Of a stretch of DNA of 15,182 nt, positions 8,958-15,182 are shown one piece after another. The position numbers and the translations under genes were made by a program. The notes below the pieces were generated by a model. The model did no database searches and was not told the origin of the DNA. It saw only the letters and a program-made list of their open reading frames with translations. The stretch covers positions 1 to 15,182 of the forward strand of contig JAYVIQ010000201.1 of assembly GCA_043770215.1 (NCBI GenBank), given 5' to 3'. Every line of letters begins with the position of its first letter. Within the stretch, counting starts at the first letter, position 1. The DNA comes from JAYVIQ01 sp043770215. Its GTDB lineage: Bacteria > Bacteroidota > Bacteroidia > Cytophagales > JAAEPT01.

Positions 8958-9020
8958 TACTTGATTGTTATGAACAAATTTTGATATGAGGATACTAACA
9001 ATCAAGTATTTCCTTTTATT
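8958..9020 (+). terminator. dnaA terminator, perfect 13-bp inverted repeat
   Basis: Arms 8958-8970 and 8996-9008 are exactly complementary over 13 bp around a 25-nt loop. A T-rich tract follows (TTTCCTTTTATTTTTT, about 9009-9025). It begins 55 nt after the dnaA stop codon. The stem is strong for such AT-rich DNA, and a role in ending or stabilising dnaA mRNA is likely. Confidence 0.6.
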
Positions 9021-9025
9021 TTTTA

Positions 9026-9359
9026 CAACTGATTTAGTTTTAAGAAATAATAAAGGTATCTTTTGGAGAAATAAATAATCTTAAACATAGTCATTTAGAA
9101 AACGTAACAACACTGCCATACATCTGGAGATTGGTTGAAATTAAGAAATCATTTTTTAATTATGTTTAAATATATTGTTTTATAAACGCACTACTAACAA
9201 CAAAAAAAAAGTAGGCTTTAGTCTAGAAAAAGACATAAGTAAAACACCATAAAAATTAACTTTAGAAACAAAAATATGTAAAAAATATCCTTGATACATT
9301 TACAGTGTTTTTTCTCTAGTTTTAATAAAAAATGCTTACATTTATTAGATTATAAATTT
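9026..9359. other. Gene-free stretch between dnaA terminator and operon
   Basis: About 330 bp of AT-rich sequence. I see no supported gene, RNA or repeat. The reading frame open from a TTG at 9291 belongs to the following gene but probably precedes its true start. Its right end contains the operon promoter candidate listed separately. There is no cluster of DnaA boxes. Confidence 0.5.
9291..9324 (+). promoter_or_regulatory. Candidate promoter of the four-gene operon
   Basis: TTG (9291-9293), 23 nt, then TAGTTTTA (9317-9324) resembles the Bacteroidota -33/-7 pattern with one mismatch in the -7 box. Transcription would begin near 9330, which supports the ATG at 9360 as the first start codon. 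The spacing is at the long end of the accepted range. Confidence 0.28.
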
Positions 9360-9851
9360 ATGGTTGGAGTCTCAAAAAACATTTTAACTCAACTATCTTC
9401 CGCTTTAGAATCTCTAAACAATGAAGAATATACCAAGCCTTTAGACATTTTTTCGGGCGCAAGTACCTCTCAACATGTACGTCATATTTTAGAATTTTAT
9501 TTGTGTGTGATAGATTCAGACAAACAAAATATAAATTTTGATGTAAGAAAACGAGATCTAAGCATAGAACAAAACATTCATATAGCTCAAGAAAAAATAG
9601 CCTCCATTTCTAATGCTTTAGATTCACTTAGCAACGACACTCATTTACTCCTAACGGCTTCTTTGGGGAGCAAATCCCACACTGTACAATCATCTTTGCT
9701 AAGAGAATTGCTTTATGTTGTAGAGCATGCGGTACACCACATGGCAATAATAAAAATGGGACTAATGCTGCATTTTCCTCATATAAAATTAAAAGCTAAT
9801 TTTGGAGTTGCAGAGTCTACCATTGCTTATAGAGACGTATGTGCACAGTAA
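9360..9851 (+). CDS. DinB-fold family protein, function unknown
   Basis: A 163-residue soluble protein from the ATG at 9360; the frame stays open to a TTG at 9291, but similarity to the family begins only at VSKNILTQL. The pattern is that of small four-helix DinB/YfiT-like proteins. SxxQHVRHILEFY (H39, H42) lies in the second helix, a central FDVRKRD segment follows, and EHAVHH (H123, H126, H127) lies in a late helix. The spaced histidines resemble the metal ligands of the fold. Members include metal-dependent thiol S-transferases and many uncharacterised proteins; which activity applies here cannot be told. The gene is first in a tight operon: its last 13 nt overlap the start of the NRDE gene. 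Family placement is fairly safe; biochemical role is open. Confidence 0.75.
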   Translation: MVGVSKNILTQLSSALESLNNEEYTKPLDIFSGASTSQHVRHILEFYLCVIDSDKQNINFDVRKRDLSIEQNIHIAQEKIASISNALDSLSNDTHLLLTASLGSKSHTVQSSLLRELLYVVEHAVHHMAIIKMGLMLHFPHIKLKANFGVAESTIAYRDVCAQ

Positions 9852-10522
9852 GTTTTTTACCAACCAAAACTGGTTTTATTTTAACATCCAACCGAGACGA
9901 AAAAAACTTTCGCTCTAAAGCAATTTTTCCTAGCTATAAAGAATCTACTTCAGGTACACTTACATACCCAAAAGATGGGCAGGCAGGCGGCACTTGGATA
10001 TCTCTAGCCCCTAACAAAATGATTTGCCTATTAAATGGTGGATTTGAAAAGCACACTCCAAACCCTTTGTACAGGCACAGTAGAGGAAAAGTAGTCTTAG
10101 ATGCATTTGATTCAGAAAGCTTTGAACAATTTAGAACAAACTATGATTTTTCAGATTTGGAGCCACACACCCTAATTATGATAGAGTTTGGACATAACTT
10201 AAATCTACACGAATTGCGGTGGGATGGTGATAAAAAACACATAAAAAAAATGAGTGTTTTATTGCCAGCCATTTGGTCTTCTGTAACGCTATACCCAAAA
10301 GATGTTTGCAAAAAACGGGAAGAACTTTTTGCTCATTGGTGCAAAACATCAAAATTTGAACCAGAACTAATCAAAGGATTTCATTTAAACGGAGGATTTG
10401 GAGACAAAAGAAATGATTTTTTGATGCAACGTGAGGATGGACTACAAACCATAAGCATAAGCCAAGTTATTTTAGAAAATGGCGAGGGGAAACTATTTTA
10501 TACGGATTTATTAGAAAAATAA
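9839..10522 (+). CDS. NRDE/TANGO2-family Ntn hydrolase-like protein
   Basis: A 227-residue protein. It opens with MCTVSF and carries the name-giving SNRDE motif at 17-21, then DGQAGGTWISL (46-56) and the LLNGG turn (64-68), all hallmarks of the NRDE (TANGO2) family. C2 would become the N-terminal nucleophile after Met removal, as in Ntn hydrolases, which fixes the start at 9839 despite the 13-nt overlap with the DinB gene. No signal peptide is visible, so it should be cytoplasmic. Eukaryotic TANGO2 relatives have been linked to haem trafficking and lipid metabolism, but the bacterial substrate is not established. The stop overlaps the next ATG by one base (TAATG), implying translational coupling with the ATP-grasp gene. 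Confidence 0.85.
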   Translation: MCTVSFLPTKTGFILTSNRDEKNFRSKAIFPSYKESTSGTLTYPKDGQAGGTWISLAPNKMICLLNGGFEKHTPNPLYRHSRGKVVLDAFDSESFEQFRTNYDFSDLEPHTLIMIEFGHNLNLHELRWDGDKKHIKKMSVLLPAIWSSVTLYPKDVCKKREELFAHWCKTSKFEPELIKGFHLNGGFGDKRNDFLMQREDGLQTISISQVILENGEGKLFYTDLLEK

Positions 10523-11574
10523 TGCTAGAAAAATTTCAGATACAAATGTTAAAGTGGCTAAAATGGGAGTTTTGGCCATTTTGGTTTTTTTATATGCCTG
10601 TATATGTAAAGTTTTTAATTCTAAGTGCTAAAGCAAGGTCTATGGCTTTTTTTACAGCAGCAAATCCACTAATGGAACAAGGGGGGTTTACAGATTATTC
10701 TAAATATAATGTACTAAAACACATACACTCAGACTTTTTACCTAAAACTATTTTGTTATCTAATCCTACAGAAAACAAAACATTAGAACAAATGAGGGCC
10801 TCAGAAATTGATTTTCCAATCATATTAAAACCTGATATTGGAGAAAGAGGTTTTGGTGTAGAAAAAATTGATTCATTAAAAGCATTAACAAACTATTTTG
10901 AGACTAAAAAAAATATTGGCGAAATCATTTTGCAAGAATTTATCTCCTACCCCATAGAATTGGGGATAATGTACAGCAAAAAAAACAGCGAAATATCTGG
11001 GCAAATATCTTCTGTTGTTTCAAAACAATTTTTATCTATAACTGGTGATGGAGTATCAAGTTTAGAAGTATTAATATCAAGAGACAACAGAAGCAAGTTT
11101 TACCTAGATTCTTTGCTAAAAATATACGCTCAAGAACTAGAAGTAGTTTTAGAAAAAAATGAAACTAAAGAATTAGTAGCCATAGGAAATCATTGCAGGG
11201 GCACCATGTTTTTAGATTATAACCATTTAATAAACAACAATTTAATCCGTGTTTTTGACACAATATCTAAACCAATTGTAGGATATCATTTTGGCAGATT
11301 TGATTTAAGAGTACCCTCCATAGAAGATTTATATAAAGGAAAAAACATAAAAATAATGGAATTAAATGGTTCTGCTTCTGAACCCGCACACATATATGAC
11401 CCCAATATGCAATTATCAAAAGCTTATGTTCATTTGTTTGCACATTGGCAAAGATTGTATGAAATTAGCATAGAAAATCACCAAAATGGTGTGCCTTATG
11501 GCTCTGCACTAGAAATCTGGAAGGCAGTAAGACAAAGAGGGAAATTTAAAAAAATTATAAATAACACAAAATGA
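10522..11574 (+). CDS. ATP-grasp ligase-like protein with aromatic N-terminal membrane segment
   Basis: A 350-residue protein. Residues 12-37 are unusually aromatic and hydrophobic (KWEFWPFWFFYMPVYVKFL), likely a membrane-associating or re-entrant segment, followed by basic residues and FFTAANP. The ATP-grasp fold covers about 60-320. It has KP at 103-104, the flexible ATP loop GERGFGV (107-113), QEFI (138-141) at the adenine site, GRFDLRV (258-264) and metal-binding MELNG (279-283; E280, N282). ATP-grasp enzymes join a carboxylate to an amine or thiol through an acyl-phosphate. D-Ala-D-Ala ligase and glutathione synthetase are relatives, but the substrate here is unknown. I recall similar aromatic-headed ATP-grasp proteins in other Bacteroidota, from memory only. 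It shares one base with the NRDE gene and four with the PfkB gene (ATGA). Confidence 0.8.
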   Translation: MLEKFQIQMLKWLKWEFWPFWFFYMPVYVKFLILSAKARSMAFFTAANPLMEQGGFTDYSKYNVLKHIHSDFLPKTILLSNPTENKTLEQMRASEIDFPIILKPDIGERGFGVEKIDSLKALTNYFETKKNIGEIILQEFISYPIELGIMYSKKNSEISGQISSVVSKQFLSITGDGVSSLEVLISRDNRSKFYLDSLLKIYAQELEVVLEKNETKELVAIGNHCRGTMFLDYNHLINNNLIRVFDTISKPIVGYHFGRFDLRVPSIEDLYKGKNIKIMELNGSASEPAHIYDPNMQLSKAYVHLFAHWQRLYEISIENHQNGVPYGSALEIWKAVRQRGKFKKIINNTK

Positions 11575-12485
11575 GCCTTTTAGTTGTAGGATCAGTAGCT
11601 TTTGACGCTATAGAAACGCCTTTTGGCAAAGCAGACAAAATTGTTGGGGGCGCAGCTTCTTACATTGCATTATGTAGCTCTTATTTGTGCACTAACGTAA
11701 ATCTAGTAGCTGTTGTTGGCGGAGATTTTCCTAAATCATACATTGAAAATTTCAAGAAACATGGTGTGGATACCGATGGGTTGCAGATTAAAGAAAATGA
11801 AAAAAGTTTTTTTTGGAGTGGTAAATACCACGACAACATGAATAAAAGAGATACTTTAATTACAGAACTAAATGTATTGGCAGATTTTGACCCTATCATA
11901 CCAGAATCATACCAAGATTGCAACTATTTGATGCTTGGCAATCTTGTGCCTGCTCTACAAAGTACTGTAATTTCTAGACTCAAAAACAGACCAAAATTAA
12001 TTGTTATGGACACAATGAATTTTTGGATGGATATAGCACTAGAAGATTTAAAAAAAACCATTTCTATGGTAGATGTTTTGACTGTGAATGATGAAGAGGC
12101 TCGCCAACTTACAGGAGAATACCACTTATCTAAAGCAGCAAAAGCCATTCAAAAAATGGGACCCAAGCACGTAATCATTAAAAAAGGTGAGCATGGTGCT
12201 TTTCTCTTTCATGAAGAAGGTACTTTCTTTAGCCCAGCGCTTCCGTTAGAAGAAGTAATGGACCCTACTGGTGCAGGAGACACTTTTGCAGGCGGTTTTA
12301 TAGGTTATTTAGCTAAAACAGATGATTTGTCTTTTGCTAACATGAAAATTGCTTTGGTGTATGCTTCTGCAATGGCTTCTTTTTGTGTAGAGAAATTTGG
12401 TACAGAAAAATTGGTAAACTTATCACAAACTGAAGTACAAGATAGATTACAATCCTTTGTTTCATTAACACATTTTGATTTATAG
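11571..12485 (+). CDS. PfkB-family sugar/nucleoside kinase
   Basis: A 304-residue cytoplasmic kinase of the ribokinase/PfkB family. It starts with the VVGSVAFDAI strand. A GG pair at 26-27 is typical of the substrate pocket, followed by a lid region and NDEE (173-176). The C-terminal signature DPTGAGDTFAGGF spans 231-243, where D237 is the expected catalytic base and GAG the anion hole. Family members phosphorylate a hydroxymethyl group on sugars, nucleosides or vitamin precursors using ATP. Sequence alone does not reveal the substrate. The start is coupled to the ATP-grasp stop by ATGA, so it is the fourth and last gene of the operon. A strong inverted repeat follows seven bases after its stop codon. 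Confidence 0.88.
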   Translation: MSLLVVGSVAFDAIETPFGKADKIVGGAASYIALCSSYLCTNVNLVAVVGGDFPKSYIENFKKHGVDTDGLQIKENEKSFFWSGKYHDNMNKRDTLITELNVLADFDPIIPESYQDCNYLMLGNLVPALQSTVISRLKNRPKLIVMDTMNFWMDIALEDLKKTISMVDVLTVNDEEARQLTGEYHLSKAAKAIQKMGPKHVIIKKGEHGAFLFHEEGTFFSPALPLEEVMDPTGAGDTFAGGFIGYLAKTDDLSFANMKIALVYASAMASFCVEKFGTEKLVNLSQTEVQDRLQSFVSLTHFDL

Positions 12486-12491
12486 ATCTTT

Positions 12492-12554
12492 TTTGTTAGA
12501 TATTGGGAAATAAGGATTTAATTGTATCTAAATTCCCAATATCTAACAAATTTT
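12492..12554 (+). terminator. Operon terminator, perfect 18-bp inverted repeat
   Basis: Arms 12492-12509 and 12533-12550 are exactly complementary over 18 bp around a 23-nt loop, followed by TTTT. The loop contains a second copy of TATCTAA (12525-12531), also found in the right arm (12540-12546), so the left arm has an alternative, shorter pairing partner. It marks the 3' end of the PfkB gene and the operon. Confidence 0.65.
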
Positions 12555-12591
12555 ACCTCTAAATTTTTTCAAAAAATCTCAGAAATCATTG

Positions 12592-12622
12592 AAAAAACAG
12601 AAATACTATTTCTACTTTTTTT
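12592..12622. terminator. Bidirectional intrinsic terminator between PfkB and flippase genes
   Basis: A perfect 6-bp stem AGAAAT/ATTTCT (12599-12604, 12608-12613) with a 3-nt loop is flanked by A6 on the left (12592-12597) and T7 on the right (12616-12622). Each strand therefore reads hairpin then T-run, as expected between convergent genes. The stem is AT-rich, which weakens it. Confidence 0.5.
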
Positions 12623-12807
12623 AGAATTCACTTAGAGTTGTACTGATTAAACAGCAGATAAAATTAGGCGAACATCATTTCTTTCACATTACCCAAACAG
12701 TGCTTAGCGTTTCAAACAAGGTTCTTAAGATTTTGAGTACAAAAAAAATAATTACTAGGTTTTATTAATACCATAATTTACTCAATGTCATTGTTATACA
12801 GATGAAA

Positions 12808-14118
12808 TTACTTTTTTTTTAAAAGAGACAAAAACTCTGCAACATCTAATACTTTGGGTACAAAATCTCTGAATCTACTGTTTGTCTTTATTTTAAAAAC
12901 AATTATTAAATAAAACATGAGCACTAAATTTGACAGTGTAGGTGTAAGTGCTGCCCCCCAAATACCATATACCGGCACCAAATAACAAGCCCCAAAAAAC
13001 ACTGTAACCAATAAGGCAAGTAAATTACTAAATACGTTTTGCTCAAATTTTCCAACACCAGAAAAATAATGATTTAAAATATTACTGCATCCAAAAGAAA
13101 TAATGCCTACTGCCAAAATACCTATGAGTCGTCTTACATCTAAGAACTCCTCTTTAAATAAAAATACATACAACTGATCTGGAAAAAGCAACAAAAACAT
13201 CATAGCTAAGCTTAATAAAACCAAACTTAATCTAAACATTTTGATAGTAACTTGGGCATTTTTTAAAAAGTTTGTGTTGTTAGAAATATGCGCATACTGA
13301 ACGGTAGAAATACTTTGTGTTAAAAATAAAAAAGCTTCTGCCAAAGTAATGGCAACGGACAATACACCGGTTATGCTTCTACCATAAAGCATAAACAAAG
13401 TGTACATTGGGATTCTTTTATTTAAAAACTGTAATACATTAGAAAGCTGGTCTATAAACCCTAATCTTACAATCTTAAAAAATGTAGCCTTAAACCCTTG
13501 AAGATCAAAAATTGACTCAGGTTCTTTTAATATAAATACAAAACTATAGATTAGTCCTAGTAAATAAGCAATTATCATTGCCAAGAAAAACCCATACACA
13601 TCATCTTCAAAACCAGAAAAATAAAAGAAGTAGACAAGCAAAAACAATAAAATGATGTATCTAATAAAATTTAGCCCATTGGCTTTATTTACCTTTTGTT
13701 TGCCCAACAATACCATAAAATGATATTCAAACAAAGAACCCAAAAAGGAACAAATCACTAACATATAATAATAGCTAGTGTTCTGTAGTTTCAATTCCTT
13801 AATATTTAATTGGTAAGTATCTGCCAAGAAACTAAACCCTATTTGCAAAACCAATGGAGATAAGAAACTTGAAATTAAAGCCCATACATAAGCAGGTATC
13901 AGCAAATTATAAAAATTTGTTCTTGGGGTAAGGTATACAATAACTGAACTACCCATAAAACCATTTATGAGAATTACCAATGTCAAGTTCGCATTAAAAA
14001 TTGCTACCTCTCCCCTTCCATCATCGCCCAAAAAATGAACAGTAAGCCACAGAACGGCCAACATGATAAAATTTGACAGTAATTTTAGAGTGGCGGTATT
14101 GAAAATACTTTTAAGCAC
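12808..14118 (-). CDS. Polysaccharide/O-antigen flippase-like membrane protein (Wzx/MATE-like)
   Basis: A 436-residue, very hydrophobic protein with about 12 predicted membrane helices spread over its full length. It has the typical opening of the polysaccharide-biosynthesis flippase family (a first helix preceded by a short basic stretch, then FLGDDGRGEVAIF). Basic residues punctuate the loops, and the C-terminus is a short lysine-rich tail. Such proteins move undecaprenyl-linked oligosaccharide units across the inner membrane for O-antigen or capsule assembly. There is no sequence signature that fixes the sugar. The divergent neighbour is a family-2 glycosyltransferase, supporting a surface-polysaccharide locus that continues to the right. 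The gene converges on the PfkB operon. Its start lies 60 bp from the glycosyltransferase start. Confidence 0.85.
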   Translation of the reverse strand: MLKSIFNTATLKLLSNFIMLAVLWLTVHFLGDDGRGEVAIFNANLTLVILINGFMGSSVIVYLTPRTNFYNLLIPAYVWALISSFLSPLVLQIGFSFLADTYQLNIKELKLQNTSYYYMLVICSFLGSLFEYHFMVLLGKQKVNKANGLNFIRYIILLFLLVYFFYFSGFEDDVYGFFLAMIIAYLLGLIYSFVFILKEPESIFDLQGFKATFFKIVRLGFIDQLSNVLQFLNKRIPMYTLFMLYGRSITGVLSVAITLAEAFLFLTQSISTVQYAHISNNTNFLKNAQVTIKMFRLSLVLLSLAMMFLLLFPDQLYVFLFKEEFLDVRRLIGILAVGIISFGCSNILNHYFSGVGKFEQNVFSNLLALLVTVFFGACYLVPVYGIWGAALTPTLSNLVLMFYLIIVFKIKTNSRFRDFVPKVLDVAEFLSLLKKK

Positions 14119-14135
14119 TATTTAAAACAATAGTA

Positions 14136-14143
14136 CAAAAGTA
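14136..14143 (-). promoter_or_regulatory. Candidate -7 element of the flippase gene
   Basis: Read on the minus strand, TACTTTTG matches the Bacteroidota -7 consensus TAnnTTTG exactly, 17 bp before the flippase ATG. No TTG is found at the expected -33 distance, and the leader would be only about a dozen bases. It lies in the 60-bp divergent region shared with the glycosyltransferase gene. Confidence 0.35.
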
Positions 14144-14178
14144 GAATTAAAACTGATATTTTCTAGTATTTTCACTGT

Positions 14179-15015
14179 ATGAAAACGATGTTTAGCATTA
14201 TTATCACCGCTTACAATCATGGAAAATTTATAGAACAAGTAAAAAAAAGTCTTGATAGTCAAACTTTTAGAAATTTTGAAATCATAGTTATAGACAACTT
14301 TAGCACAGATGGCTCTGCCGAATCTTGGAATACTTTTAGTTTAAAAGATATAAAAACCACCATTTTTCTAAACAAACAAAATGTTGGCATTTGCAAAGCA
14401 TTTAACCAAGGTGCAAAAATGGCAATAGGAAAATATTTAATAGATCTAGCACCAGACGATGAGTTTAGAGAAGATAAACTTCAGAAAAATTTTGAATTGT
14501 TAGAAAAAACAAATAGCGAATTACTTTTTTCCGATTGCGAACTTATAGACATGCAAGGAAAAACAATAGGCTTACATTCAAAATTATATCCGTTTGATTA
14601 CCAAGGTAAAGGAAATTATTTTACAAGTGCTCTAGAAAAGCACTGTATAGCGTCTCCTTCTATGGTGTGTTCCAAAAAACTTTTTAACTCCTTAGGTGGG
14701 TATGATGAGCAACTAAGCTATGAAGATTTTGATTTTATTTGCAGAGCTATGCATACTAGTGCAATTGTTTATGACAAGCAGGTATTAGTAAAAAAACACA
14801 TGGCCAATAATAGCCTTTCTACACAGTTCAAAAAAAGAAATAGCCACATTCATTATTCAACACTTAAAGTTTGTAAAAAACTAGCTTACCTGTGCCGAAC
14901 AGAACTTGAAAAAAAAGCATTGAAGAAACGGATTATACATGAAAGAAATGGACAAATTAAATTATTGAATCTTTCGTTGGTTATTCATTACCAACAACTC
15001 CTGTATAAAATATAA
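14179..15015 (+). CDS. Family-2 glycosyltransferase
   Basis: A 278-residue GT-A fold enzyme. The first strand and nucleotide-sugar site read FSIIITAYNHGKFI (5-18). The VIDNFSTDGS segment (37-46) contains the acidic residue that binds the nucleotide. Metal-binding PDDE is at 92-95, and the YEDFDFICRA motif (181-190) holds the candidate catalytic base. The C-terminal 80 residues are basic and helical, with no clear membrane span. It probably adds one sugar to a lipid-linked glycan on the cytoplasmic face of the inner membrane; donor and acceptor are unknown. A second ATG at 14188 could be the real start. It diverges from the flippase gene, consistent with a shared polysaccharide locus. Family call is firm. 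Confidence 0.9.
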   Translation: MKTMFSIIITAYNHGKFIEQVKKSLDSQTFRNFEIIVIDNFSTDGSAESWNTFSLKDIKTTIFLNKQNVGICKAFNQGAKMAIGKYLIDLAPDDEFREDKLQKNFELLEKTNSELLFSDCELIDMQGKTIGLHSKLYPFDYQGKGNYFTSALEKHCIASPSMVCSKKLFNSLGGYDEQLSYEDFDFICRAMHTSAIVYDKQVLVKKHMANNSLSTQFKKRNSHIHYSTLKVCKKLAYLCRTELEKKALKKRIIHERNGQIKLLNLSLVIHYQQLLYKI

Positions 15016-15101
15016 TCTACACATCTGGTGTCTTTGTATTTCTTTAATAAAGATTGTGAATATCCGTTATTGTACCAGTAGTAGAATTGATTAGTGATTT
15101 T

Positions 15102-15182
15102 GGGCGAAACCCTATCGGGTCAGGCTCTACGCTCTCGCTTTTGTTGCTGAAAAAGCAACAAAGAGCTCCGCTTCGATCCTTT
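15102..15182. repeat. GC-richer structured intergenic element, possibly a dispersed Bacteroidota repeat, cut by the window end
   Basis: Base composition shifts abruptly from AT-rich to roughly balanced. ACCC-TATC-GGGT (15109-15120) forms a small hairpin. TTTGTTGC and GCAACAAA (15140-15147, 15155-15162) form a perfect 8-bp stem with a 7-nt loop, extended by a T-G wobble. GCTC (15131-15134) and GAGC (15163-15166) can pair beyond a bulge. The pattern GGGCG...CGGGTC...CTCTCGC...CTCCGCTTCGATCC resembles imperfect palindromic elements I associate with intergenic regions of Bacteroidota, from memory only. It has no coding potential, and it is not a tRNA. It lies about 87 bp after the glycosyltransferase stop. 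Confidence 0.5.

Noticed and set aside
9291..9359. TTG start extending the DinB-family protein by 23 residues
   Set aside because: The extra residues (Cys/Phe/His-rich) do not look like the family, a promoter-like element overlaps them, and an ATG lies at 9360 where similarity begins.

Overview
The window looks like an ordinary chromosomal segment of an AT-rich Bacteroidota bacterium, probably on the Cytophagia/Flavobacteriia side. This rests on the protein families (a Bacteroidota-type CcmF, an exported TPR-CHAT protein with a signal peptide ending in SFSQ, and a family of aromatic-rich ATP-grasp proteins), on promoter-like TAnnTTTG elements, and on the lack of strong Shine-Dalgarno sequences. 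The assignment is by recognition only; no search was run. No tRNA, rRNA, CRISPR array, insertion sequence or integrase gene was seen.

Left part (1-7468). A 5'-truncated ccmF gene for cytochrome c haem attachment runs rightward off the left edge. It converges on a very long leftward gene (2784-7091) encoding an exported TPR-CHAT protease-like protein. The 353-bp gap between them carries two terminator-like structures. Between the CHAT gene and dnaA lies a 377-bp, very AT-rich divergent promoter region. It holds one near-consensus DnaA box, candidate promoters for both directions, and a small GC-richer segment ending in a hairpin plus T-run that could be a dnaA leader or a small RNA.

Middle (7469-12554). 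dnaA (477 aa from the preferred ATG) has all the usual DnaA domains, but its P-loop reads SHCGRGKT where GGVGLGKT is expected. After a perfect 13-bp inverted-repeat terminator and about 350 bp without a visible gene comes a compact four-gene operon: DinB-fold protein, NRDE/TANGO2-type Ntn hydrolase-like protein, aromatic-anchored ATP-grasp ligase, and PfkB-type sugar kinase. The reading frames overlap by 13, 1 and 4 nt, so they are almost certainly co-transcribed and translationally coupled. The operon ends at a perfect 18-bp inverted repeat. Its joint function is unknown to me, and it is the best candidate here for an uncharacterised pathway.

Right part (12555-15182). A bidirectional terminator separates the PfkB gene from a leftward polysaccharide/O-antigen flippase gene. 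The flippase gene shares a 60-bp divergent promoter region with a family-2 glycosyltransferase, which marks the edge of a surface-polysaccharide locus. The last 80 bp are a GC-richer structured element with two hairpins. It resembles a dispersed Bacteroidota intergenic repeat and is cut by the window edge.
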